This document shows, piece by piece, positions 1 through 6,886 of a stretch of DNA of 64,000 bases (the first letter of the stretch is position 1; the number at the start of each line of letters is the position of its first letter). A program made the position numbers and the translations under genes. Origin of the DNA: Streptomyces prunicolor NBRC 13075 (lineage in GTDB: Bacteria > Actinomycetota > Actinomycetes > Streptomycetales > Streptomycetaceae); NCBI RefSeq assembly GCF_000367365.1, contig NZ_BARF01000051.1, positions 62,001-126,000 of the forward strand. Direction: 5' to 3'. The notes under the pieces are model-generated. The model was given only the letters and a program-made list of their open reading frames with translations. It was not told where the DNA came from and made no database searches.

Positions 1-81
1 GTCCCCACAGCCCCCGCCTACGCGCTCAACTTCGCGGCGGCGACCGACGAAGAAGCCCTGGTGCAGAGGGAGTTCCGCTCC

Positions 82-717
82 TCAGCCCGCGCGCCGCCGC
101 CGTACCAGATGCTCCCGAGCCACCCCGTCCCGAGGACCGCCCCGCTCCACGAGCCGCTCCGCGATACGGTCCTGGATCTCGGACGACCGCTTGCCCGCGT
201 ACTTGAACTTCGCCCGTACGCCGGTCACTTCGAGCCGTACCACCCGGATACCGGACAACAGCCGTCCGTACGGCGCCTCGCCCGCGGTGACCTTCGAGGA
301 GCCGCCCTCGGGCTGGAAGTGGCCGACCTGGCGGTTGAGCAGGGTCGCCTTCTCGGCGGGGTCGTCCACCAGGTGGGCGGTGCACCGGAGTTGGACCGCC
401 GCGTAGAAGCTGGTCGGTACGCCGTGCTCGGCCGGGCCGTCCGGTTCCGCCTGCCAGGGGCCGGGGACGTAGACGTAGTCGTCGACGACGCTCAGGACCA
501 CCTGCGGGGCTGCCGCCAGCGCGGGCAACAGGGGGTTGGGGCGGGCGAGATGAGTGATCGCCTCGCCGAGCTGCGGGTCGTAGGCGAAGTGGAGGGGCTG
601 GACGAACGGGGGTTCGCCGGACGGGCCGTTGACCGCCAGTTGGCCGAAGTCGTGGGCGGCGAGCCAGTGTTGCCACTCGGTGTCGTCCTGGGGTGCGTCC
701 CAAGGGTGGATGAGCAT
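82..717 (-). CDS. PaiB-like FMN-binding protein
   Basis: A 211-residue protein of the PaiB type (FMN-binding split-barrel, often annotated 'negative transcriptional regulator'). It opens MLIHPWDAPQDD and carries the family-like block GVPTSFYAAVQL near residue 105 and a KFKYAGKRSSEIQDR segment near the C-terminus, where PaiB proteins have a similar Lys/Asn-rich motif. The start is fixed by the upstream gene, whose TAA stop overlaps this ATG as TAATG, so the two are probably translationally coupled. The family binds FMN/haem-like ligands; the molecular role here is not known. It lies next to a second flavin-type split-barrel gene and a PLP-type regulator, which suggests a small vitamin-B6/flavin cluster. 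I assign nothing to bases 1-81 before it. Confidence 0.75.
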   Translation of the reverse strand: MLIHPWDAPQDDTEWQHWLAAHDFGQLAVNGPSGEPPFVQPLHFAYDPQLGEAITHLARPNPLLPALAAAPQVVLSVVDDYVYVPGPWQAEPDGPAEHGVPTSFYAAVQLRCTAHLVDDPAEKATLLNRQVGHFQPEGGSSKVTAGEAPYGRLLSGIRVVRLEVTGVRAKFKYAGKRSSEIQDRIAERLVERGGPRDGVAREHLVRRRRAG

Positions 718-1403
718 TACAACGCGGCCAGGTAGGAGGGGAGTTCGGTGCCGGGGGCCAGGTCGTCGTTCGGGAGCGGGGCTCCGTAGGCGGCCCGGAG
801 CGGGACCACGCCGGACCAGTGCGGGAGGTCCAGGTCCTCGGGCTCGTCGTTCGCGCCGCCGGTGCGGAGCTTGGCGGAGACCTGGTCGAGGTCGAGGCGG
901 ATCACCATGGTGGCGGCGAGTTCCTTCTTGTTGGCGGGCCGCGAGTCCGCCGACCGGCCGGGCACGACGTGGTCGACCAGCGCGTCCAGCGCTGTCCGCT
1001 TCTCCTCGGGGTCCGTCACCTGGTGGGCGATGCCGTGCACCACCACGGAGCGGTAGTTGATCGAGTGGTGGAACGCGGAACGGGCCAGCACCAGGCCGTC
1101 GACGTGCGTGACCGTCAGGCACACCGGCAGCCCCGGGTCGGCCTGCCCGGTCATCCGCAGCGGGCGCGCACCCGTCGAACCGTGCACGTACAGCCGCTCG
1201 CCGACCCGTCCGTACAGCGTCGGCAGCACCACCGGCGCGCCGTCGCGCACGAAGCCGAGGTGGCAGACGTAGGCCGCGTCGAGTATCGCGTGGACGAGGT
1301 CCTTGTCGTACGACGCCCGGTCCGCCGAGCGGGTGGGGACGGTCCGGTCGGTCGGCGTGTAGGCGGCGGGCGGTGACGTCGGCTGCGCGGTGGTCCCCTG
1401 CAT
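717..1403 (-). CDS. pyridoxamine 5'-phosphate oxidase-family flavoprotein
   Basis: A 228-residue PPOx/NimA-type split-barrel protein. The core runs from about residue 30 (AYVCHLGFVRDGAPVVLPT) through a ligand-binding-like stretch FHHSINYRSVVVHG. I chose the ATG at 1403 (MQGTTAQ) because GGAGAG lies four bases upstream; a TTG four codons earlier is possible but lacks a better site. Members reduce or bind flavin or F420 substrates; the substrate here is unknown. It is transcribed away from the MocR gene across an 85-bp region with a palindrome, and MocR regulators often control adjacent B6-related genes, so regulation by that neighbour is likely (inference). The stop overlaps the start of the PaiB-like gene. 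Confidence 0.8.
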   Translation of the reverse strand: MQGTTAQPTSPPAAYTPTDRTVPTRSADRASYDKDLVHAILDAAYVCHLGFVRDGAPVVLPTLYGRVGERLYVHGSTGARPLRMTGQADPGLPVCLTVTHVDGLVLARSAFHHSINYRSVVVHGIAHQVTDPEEKRTALDALVDHVVPGRSADSRPANKKELAATMVIRLDLDQVSAKLRTGGANDEPEDLDLPHWSGVVPLRAAYGAPLPNDDLAPGTELPSYLAAL

Positions 1404-1474
1404 GGTGCTCTCCAATGGTCTGCTTGCGGTCCGGGGTGGTCCGGAATGTGGTGGCGTCGGGTTGTCATTCGCAT

Positions 1475-1486
1475 TGCACTAGTGCA
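1475..1486. promoter_or_regulatory. 12-bp palindrome between divergent genes (candidate MocR operator)
   Basis: TGCACTAGTGCA is a perfect 12-bp palindrome lying just before the MocR start and about 70 bp upstream of the divergent PPOx gene. It is followed by further GTGC half-site-like repeats up to about 1500. The position fits an operator used by the MocR protein on itself and its divergent neighbour; this is inference. Confidence 0.45.
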
Positions 1487-1488
1487 TA

Positions 1489-2829
1489 GTGTGCTTTGTG
1501 CTAGGAGGATATCGGATCGAGGGGCGACGCGCAGCAGACATTGCGGCGGACGTCGAGCGCGCGGTGGGTTCGGGGGAGCTGGAGCCGGGTCAACTGCTGC
1601 CGCCCATGCGGGAGTTGGCGGTCGAGCTGGGGGTGAACCCGAACACGGTCGCTGCCGCGTACCGCACGCTGCGGGAGCGCGGGGTCATCGAGACCGCCGG
1701 GCGCCGCGGCAGCAGGGTGCGGCCCAAACCGGCCACGACCGGGCGCGAGCACATCCGGGTGGACGTGCCGGCGGGGGTGCGTGACGTCTCCCACGGCAAC
1801 CCGGATCCGGCACAACTGCCCTCCCTGGCAAGAGCGTTCACCTATGCCGCCGAACAGTCCGACCGGGAACCCGTCATGTACGGCGACGCCCCGGTCGAAC
1901 CGGAGCTGGCGCGCATCGCCCGGGCCGAACTGGACGCGGACGGGGTGCCCGCCGGCCCGGTGGCCGTCACCTCCGGCTCCCTGGACGCCATCGAACGCGT
2001 CCTGGCCGCCCATCTGAAGCCCGGGGACACCGTCGCCGTGGAAGACCCGGGGTGGGGCAGCCTGCTCGACCTCGTACCGGCGCTCGGGCTGCGCGTGACC
2101 CCTGTCGGTGTCGACGACGAGGGGCCGCTCCCCGACGATGTGCGCGCCGCGCTGGAGTCCGGCGCGCGGGCGTTGATCGTCACCGACCGCGCGCAGAACC
2201 CGACCGGGGCCGTGATGAGCGCCACGCGCGCGCGTGCGTTGCGTTCCGTGCTCCGCCGCCACCCGGAGACCCTGCTGATCGAGGACGACCACGGCCACGG
2301 CATCGTCGACCAGCCCCTGCACCCCCTGGCCGGAACCACCCACACCTGGGCCCTCGTCCGCTCGGTCGCCAAGGCCTACGGCCCCGATCTGCGCCTCGCC
2401 GTGCTCACCGGCGACGCCGTCACCCTCGACCGCGTCCGTGGCCGCCAACGGCTGGGCCCGGGCTGGGCCAGCCGCATCACCCAGCGGGCCGTGGCCCGGC
2501 TGTGGGCCGACGGCGCCGTCGACACCCCGGCGGTGGCGGCGGCGTACGGCGCCCGCCGGGACGCGCTGATCGCCGCGCTCGCCGAACGCGGGATCGCGGC
2601 CCACGGCACCAGCGGCCTGAACGTGTGGATCCCGGTACCGGACGAGACCGGCGCGGTCGCCCGTCTCCTCCACGCCGGTTGGGCCGTGGCCCCCGGCGCC
2701 CGCTTCCGCCTGGGCGCACCGCCCGGCATCCGCGTCACCGTCTCGACGCTGACCGCCGACGAGTCCGGACCGCTGGCGGAGGCGATCGCATCGGCCAGCG
2801 GCCCGGCACCGGTTCGCGGTTACGTCTGA
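1489..2829 (+). CDS. MocR/PdxR-type GntR-HTH aminotransferase regulator
   Basis: A 446-residue fusion of an N-terminal GntR winged helix (about residues 5-75, with LPPMRELAVELGVNPNTVAAAYR) and a class-I aminotransferase-like fold. The PLP-lysine position is in SVAKAYGPDLRLA, with DRAQNPTGA and IEDDHGHGI corresponding to conserved PLP-contact blocks. MocR proteins sense PLP or PLP-linked metabolites and control B6 or amino-compound genes. The start is uncertain: GTG at 1489 or GTG at 1498 both fit, and the AGGAGG at about 1503 lies inside the reading frame, so a leaderless message is possible. It diverges from a PPOx-family gene, its most likely target. Confidence 0.9.
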   Translation: MCFVLGGYRIEGRRAADIAADVERAVGSGELEPGQLLPPMRELAVELGVNPNTVAAAYRTLRERGVIETAGRRGSRVRPKPATTGREHIRVDVPAGVRDVSHGNPDPAQLPSLARAFTYAAEQSDREPVMYGDAPVEPELARIARAELDADGVPAGPVAVTSGSLDAIERVLAAHLKPGDTVAVEDPGWGSLLDLVPALGLRVTPVGVDDEGPLPDDVRAALESGARALIVTDRAQNPTGAVMSATRARALRSVLRRHPETLLIEDDHGHGIVDQPLHPLAGTTHTWALVRSVAKAYGPDLRLAVLTGDAVTLDRVRGRQRLGPGWASRITQRAVARLWADGAVDTPAVAAAYGARRDALIAALAERGIAAHGTSGLNVWIPVPDETGAVARLLHAGWAVAPGARFRLGAPPGIRVTVSTLTADESGPLAEAIASASGPAPVRGYV

Positions 2830-2860
2830 CACCGGTTCCCGGGCACCTACGGCCCGACGG

Positions 2861-3814
2861 CTAGCGGTTCTCTCTCGGCCGCACCTGCGTAAGTCCCGCC
2901 CCCGCCAGCACGATCACCGCCCCGACCGGAGTCGACCAGGTCAGCGACTCGCCCAGGATCGCGACGCCCGCCGCCGCGGCGATGACCGGGATGAAGTACG
3001 TGACCATCTGGGCGGTCGTGGGGCCGACTTCGGCGACCAGGCCGTACTGGACGAGGAGGGCGAGACCCGTGCCCAGAGTGCCCAGTGCGGCGATCGCCAG
3101 CAGGGGGAGGAGCGGGAAGTGGGCCGGCACGGACGTGAACAGCGAGGTGATCGCGGCCAGTTGGAGGGTGGCCAGGAGCAACTGGGCGCCCGTCAGCGAG
3201 AGATGCGACGCACCGGTGCCCGCCAGTGTGCGGCGGACGTAGATCCAGCCGATCGGGTAGCTGAGCGAGGCCAGCAGGGCCATCGCCGTGCCTCTGGCGT
3301 CCAGGCCGCTGAAGCCCTGCCAGGCGCCCAGGACGGTGAGGACGCCCAGGAAGCCGAGGCCCAGACCGGCCACGCGGACGCGGGTCGGGCGGTCCTCGGA
3401 GAGGGCGACCAGGGACAGTGCCATGCCCCACAGCGGCGAGGTCGCGTTGCAGATGCCCGCGAGCGTGGACGGGATCGTCAGCTCGGAATAGGCGAAGAGG
3501 GAGAACGGCAGGGCGTTGAGCAAGAACGCGGCGACCGTGAGGTGGGCCCAGATGCGCGCGCCGCGCGGCAGCCGCTCCCGCTTCACCGCCATCGCCGCCG
3601 CGAGCACCACCGTCCCGAACAGCAGCCGCCCGAAGGTGACTTGGAAGGGTGCGTAGCCATGGGTGCCCACCTTGATGAGCAGGAAGCTGAAGCCCCAGAC
3701 GAGGGAGAGCGCCCCGAACCGCAGCCGCCAGTCGAGGGCGCGGCGGGGGAGGGGTGAGGTGGTAACCCCAGCCTGCTTCGGGGCGGCATCGGCGGTGGTA
3801 CTGACTGTGCTCAT
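2861..3814 (-). CDS. EamA/DMT-family membrane exporter
   Basis: A 317-residue integral membrane protein of the drug/metabolite transporter superfamily with two EamA halves, about ten hydrophobic segments and the usual LVWGFSFLLIK opening and C-terminal GESLTWSTPVGAVIVL. The ATG at 3814 is preferred over the TTG three codons upstream. EamA proteins export amino acids, metabolites or drugs; the substrate is not inferable. It diverges from a LysR regulator, the classic arrangement for a LysR-controlled exporter. Confidence 0.88.
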   Translation of the reverse strand: MSTVSTTADAAPKQAGVTTSPLPRRALDWRLRFGALSLVWGFSFLLIKVGTHGYAPFQVTFGRLLFGTVVLAAAMAVKRERLPRGARIWAHLTVAAFLLNALPFSLFAYSELTIPSTLAGICNATSPLWGMALSLVALSEDRPTRVRVAGLGLGFLGVLTVLGAWQGFSGLDARGTAMALLASLSYPIGWIYVRRTLAGTGASHLSLTGAQLLLATLQLAAITSLFTSVPAHFPLLPLLAIAALGTLGTGLALLVQYGLVAEVGPTTAQMVTYFIPVIAAAAGVAILGESLTWSTPVGAVIVLAGAGLTQVRPRENR

Positions 3815-3838
3815 GGGTAACAAGATCCTGGCCTAGAC

Positions 3839-3878
3839 CTCGTAGCACAAGCGAGATTCCGCGCCAGCTATCTCGTAG
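3839..3878. promoter_or_regulatory. pair of CTCGTAG direct repeats (candidate LysR sites)
   Basis: CTCGTAG occurs at 3839-3845 and again at 3872-3878, exactly 33 bp (about three helical turns) apart, in the 74-bp region between the divergent EamA and LysR genes. Each copy is followed by an A-rich AGCG or TCGCTT element. This is a plausible LysR-type binding region; no promoter consensus is obvious. Confidence 0.35.
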
Positions 3879-3888
3879 TATCGCTTAC

Positions 3889-4791
3889 ATGTTGAACCTG
3901 GAGCGCCTGCGCACCCTGGACGCCCTCGCCCGGCACGGCTCGGTCAGTGGTGCCGCCGAGGGGCTGCATGTGACGACCTCGGCCGTGTCGCAGCAGATGG
4001 CCAAGCTGGAGCGGGAGGTCGGGCAGCAGCTCCTCGCCAAGAACGGGCGGGGGGTGCGGCTCACCGACGCCGGCCGGCTGCTCGCGGAGCACGCGGGGCG
4101 CATCCTCTCCCAGGTGGAGCTGGCCCAGGCCGACCTGGAGGCTCAACGCGGGCAGGTGGTCGGCGAGTTGAGGATCTCCGCGTTCCCGACCGCCGCCCGC
4201 GGCCTGTTCCCCACCGCGCTCGCCGCCCTGCGCGCCCAGCACCCCGCGCTGCGCGTCCGCTCCACGGAACAGGAGCCGGAGCGCGGCATCGCGGGCGTCG
4301 TGCGCGGCTTTCTCGATCTCGCGGTCGTCCTCGACTGGTACAACAAGCCGATGCCGCTGCCGGACGGCCTGGTGAAGGCGCCGATCCTGGACGACCCCGC
4401 CGACGTGGCGATGCCGGTCGGCCATCCGCTGGCCGGGCGCGCAGAGGTGGACCTCGGCGAGTTCGCCGAGGACGAGTGGATCACCTGGGCCGAGGGCGAG
4501 TTCTGCCACGAGTGGCTGATGTTCACCCTGCGCTCCCGCGGCATCGAACCGATCATCGGCCACCGCGCCGCCGAGACACACACCCAACTGGGCCTGGTGG
4601 CCGCCGGGTTGGGTGTGTGCGTCGTACCCCTGCTGGGCCGCAACCCGATGCCCGCCGGAGTCGTCACCGTCCCCCTGAAGCAGCGGGTCCGCCGCCATGT
4701 CTACGTCGTCTGGCGCGCCGACGCCGACCGCCGCCCGTCCATCCGCGCGGCGGTCGAGGCGCTGCGGGCGGCGGCCGAGACCGTCGGCTGA
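3889..4791 (+). CDS. LysR-family transcriptional regulator
   Basis: A 300-residue LTTR. The winged helix-turn-helix covers residues 1-62 (LRTLDALARHGSVSGAAEGL, then TSAVSQQMAKLEREVG), followed by the linker helix and an effector-binding domain with DLAVVLDW and LGLVAAGLGVCVVPLL typical of the family. The ATG at 3889 begins directly at the conserved LERLRTLDAL helix. It most likely regulates the divergent EamA exporter. The ligand is unknown. Confidence 0.93.
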   Translation: MLNLERLRTLDALARHGSVSGAAEGLHVTTSAVSQQMAKLEREVGQQLLAKNGRGVRLTDAGRLLAEHAGRILSQVELAQADLEAQRGQVVGELRISAFPTAARGLFPTALAALRAQHPALRVRSTEQEPERGIAGVVRGFLDLAVVLDWYNKPMPLPDGLVKAPILDDPADVAMPVGHPLAGRAEVDLGEFAEDEWITWAEGEFCHEWLMFTLRSRGIEPIIGHRAAETHTQLGLVAAGLGVCVVPLLGRNPMPAGVVTVPLKQRVRRHVYVVWRADADRRPSIRAAVEALRAAAETVG

Positions 4792-4814
4792 GCGTCCGCC
4801 CGGGAGCAACTCGC

Positions 4815-5282
4815 CTACAGCGCCGCCAACTTGCGGAAATCCCAGGATGCGAGCGTGTCCGGCGTCAGCCGTATCCACGCGTGCCGGCCGTCGTACGGCA
4901 TCGCGTCCAGGCCGAAGTTCTTCTGCGCGAACAGCTTCTCCACGGCGACGAGTTCGGGATGTGGCTCGCCCGTGCGCGGGGCCTCGCCGACGAACTCGAC
5001 GGTCCCGGACAGCTCGACGCCCCGCAACTCGTCGTAGGCGTGCCCGCCGTCGATCACCACCGCGACGCGCGGGTCGCGGCGCAGGTCCGCCCAGCGCTTG
5101 CTGCGTGTGATCGAGTACAGCCAGAGCGAGGTGCCGTCCCAGACGAACCAGAGCGGGCTGACGTGCGGGGCCCCGTCCGCGGAGGCGGTCGCGACGCGGC
5201 AGGTGCGCTCGGTGGCGAGGAACTCGTCCAGTTCCTCGGGTGTCATCATGATCTTCCGGCCTCGACGCTGAGTGGCGGTCAT
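4815..5282 (-). CDS. PPOx-class flavin/F420-binding protein
   Basis: A 155-residue pyridoxamine-5'-phosphate-oxidase-like split barrel of the short actinobacterial class (TCRVATASADGAPHVSPLWF, then KRWADLRRDPRVAVVIDGG). Such proteins commonly use F420 or bind FMN; the substrate is unknown. AAGGGG sits five bases before the ATG at 5282; an internal ATG at 5249 is less likely. It diverges from the isochorismatase-fold gene across a 27-bp palindrome. Confidence 0.82.
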   Translation of the reverse strand: MTATQRRGRKIMMTPEELDEFLATERTCRVATASADGAPHVSPLWFVWDGTSLWLYSITRSKRWADLRRDPRVAVVIDGGHAYDELRGVELSGTVEFVGEAPRTGEPHPELVAVEKLFAQKNFGLDAMPYDGRHAWIRLTPDTLASWDFRKLAAL

Positions 5283-5321
5283 GCGATCCCCTTCGGCTAC
5301 GGCTCGTCGAGCGGCGGGCAG

Positions 5322-5348
5322 CCGCTTCTGACGCTACGTCAGAAGCGG
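5322..5348. promoter_or_regulatory. 27-bp perfect palindrome in divergent promoter region
   Basis: The arms CCGCTTCTGACG (5322-5333) and CGTCAGAAGCGG (5337-5348) are exact inverse complements around CTA. It lies between the divergent PPOx and isochorismatase-like genes, 40 bp and 86 bp from their starts. Its length and the TGACG-N3-CGTCA core resemble TetR-family operators; no TetR gene is nearby. A hairpin in either leader is the alternative. Confidence 0.55.
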
Positions 5349-5433
5349 GGCCGGAGAAGCGTCGGCCGTCTTCCCTCCGCACGCGATGCTCGTTACTGTC
5401 GCCCGCCCCGGCCGTCGACGACAAGGGAGAGCC

Positions 5434-6075
5434 ATGCCGTCGCACGCACAACTCAGTGAGATCCTCGACACGGTGAGCACTGCGCTGCTGACCGTCGAAT
5501 GTCAACAGGGGGTGGTCGGACCGGACAGCGCACTGCCCGAACTCGCCCTCGCCGCACGCCAGTCGGGCGCGCTCGCCAACGTGGCCCGACTGGTCGCCGC
5601 CGCGCACGAGAGCGGGGTGCAGGTGATCCATGCCGTTGCCGAGCGCCGGCCCGACGGCCGGGGCGCGAACCGCAACGCCCGGCTGTTCCGCGCCGCCGAA
5701 CGCCTCCCCGTACAACAGCTGTCGGGCACCACGGCGGTCCGCGTGGCACCCCCGATCGAGGTCGCCGACGAGGACTTCGTCGTACGACGGCTGCACGGTC
5801 TGTCGCCGATCCAGGGCACCGAAGTCGACGCGCTGTTACGCAACTTGGGCTGCCGCACACTGATCGTCACCGGCGTCTCGGCCAATGTGGCGATTCCCAA
5901 CGCGGTGTTCGACGCCGTCAACCGCGGCTACACCGTCGTCGTCCCCAGGGACGCCATCGCGGGGGTGCCCGCTGACTACACCCCCGCGATGATCCGCAAC
6001 ACCCTCGCATTGGTCGCTACGGTCGCGACCACGGACGAGGTGCTGGGCTGTCTCAAACGACCGCGCCGAGGCTGA
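5434..6075 (+). CDS. isochorismatase-fold protein with altered catalytic residues
   Basis: A 213-residue cysteine-hydrolase/isochorismatase-fold protein. The order of blocks fits the family (strand with LLTVECQQGVVG, then DFVVRRLHGLSP, then GVSANVAIPNAVFDA), but the usual catalytic Asp, Lys and Cys positions read Glu, Arg and Ala. It may therefore not be a conventional hydrolase. The ATG at 5434 is chosen because AAGGGAG lies just upstream; an upstream start at 5386 would add an Arg-rich tail. It is convergent with the Rieske gene, with three bases between the stops. Confidence 0.8.
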   Translation: MPSHAQLSEILDTVSTALLTVECQQGVVGPDSALPELALAARQSGALANVARLVAAAHESGVQVIHAVAERRPDGRGANRNARLFRAAERLPVQQLSGTTAVRVAPPIEVADEDFVVRRLHGLSPIQGTEVDALLRNLGCRTLIVTGVSANVAIPNAVFDAVNRGYTVVVPRDAIAGVPADYTPAMIRNTLALVATVATTDEVLGCLKRPRRG

Positions 6076-6078
6076 ACG

Positions 6079-6555
6079 TCACGCCAGCGTGATGGAGTCC
6101 CCGGACACGGTGATCTGCTCGGCGGGCAGCGCCGTGGTCGCGGGGCCCTTCTTCACGCTGCCGTCCGTGACGGAGAACTCGCTCTTGTGGCACGGACAGA
6201 CGATGACGCCGTTGCTGATGCTGCTCACCGCACAGCCCTGGTGGGTGCACTTCGACGAGAACGCCTTGTACGTGCCCGCCGTCGGCTGGGTGACCACCAC
6301 GCCCTGGCTGGCGAAGATCTTGCCGCCGCCCTCGGGGATGTCGGTGGTTTTCGCCAGTTCGGTGCCGCCCGCGTCGCCCTGGGCAGTGGTCGAGCCGGAC
6401 GTGCTGCTGGAGCTGGACGTGTCCGAGGAGTCCGACGACGAGTCGTCGCTGGACGAGCACGCGGTCAGCGCGACGGCGAGTCCCGCCGCGCCGACCGCCG
6501 CCAACGCGGTGCGACGGGACGGCGCCGTAACGGGTTCGAACGATTCGCTGGTCAT
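6079..6555 (-). CDS. Tat-exported Rieske [2Fe-2S] lipoprotein
   Basis: A 158-residue exported Rieske protein. A twin-arginine SRR (residues 13-15) is followed by a hydrophobic stretch and a lipobox LTAC (Cys33), so it is probably a Tat-secreted lipoprotein. A Ser/Asp-rich linker covers about residues 34-60. The cluster ligands are CTHQGC (Cys103, His105) and CPCHKSEF (Cys120, His123). It is likely an extracytoplasmic electron carrier; no partner is encoded next to it. The ATG at 6555 gives a complete signal peptide. Confidence 0.92.
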   Translation of the reverse strand: MTSESFEPVTAPSRRTALAAVGAAGLAVALTACSSSDDSSSDSSDTSSSSSTSGSTTAQGDAGGTELAKTTDIPEGGGKIFASQGVVVTQPTAGTYKAFSSKCTHQGCAVSSISNGVIVCPCHKSEFSVTDGSVKKGPATTALPAEQITVSGDSITLA

Positions 6556-6793
6556 GCTGACGTTCCTTCCATGGGAAGCATTCGTGGGTGTGCAAAGGGG
6601 TACGAGGTGCGGGTGACCGTCGTTCAGACGGTGTCGAGAGCTTGGCCTTATCGAGATCAGGAAGACGTAAAACGTCCCTGTCGGTCAGCTGTCGGCCGCG
6701 TATAAGGCCTGATCAGGCACCTGTAACAGCCCCCAGCAACAGGCGCGGGCAACCTGCGGCGACGTCCAAGGAAGTCATGTCGCACATCTAGCC

Positions 6794-6811
6794 GTACCGA
6801 CTGGTCGGTAC
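6794..6811. promoter_or_regulatory. TetR-type palindromic operator upstream of MFS gene
   Basis: GTACCGACTGGTCGGTAC is an 18-bp inverted repeat with 8-bp arms around TG, 75 bp before the MFS start. The TACCGACnnGTCGGTA pattern is typical of TetR-family operators. No TetR gene is present in the window. The rest of the 331-bp gap (6556-6886) holds a GACGT/ACGTC inverted repeat near 6664 and an AAGGCCTGATCAGGC stretch near 6703 but no gene that I can support. Confidence 0.55.
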
Positions 6812-6886
6812 TAGCCTCCGCCGGAACGGAAGGAGCCCCCACCTCCCACCGCCCCCTTCGTCCCCGCACGTTCCAAAGGGAGTCGT

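Noticed and set aside
1..81. Forward-strand frame beginning VPTAPAYALNFAAATDEEAL at the window edge.
   Set aside because: It looks like the end of a gene for about 25 codons but has no stop until 735, antisense to well-supported genes; no boundary can be fixed.
26..1122. Long frames in other phases over the first two genes.
   Set aside because: They are high-GC shadows with Arg/Pro-rich translations and no family match; the real genes are the reverse-strand PaiB-like and PPOx genes.
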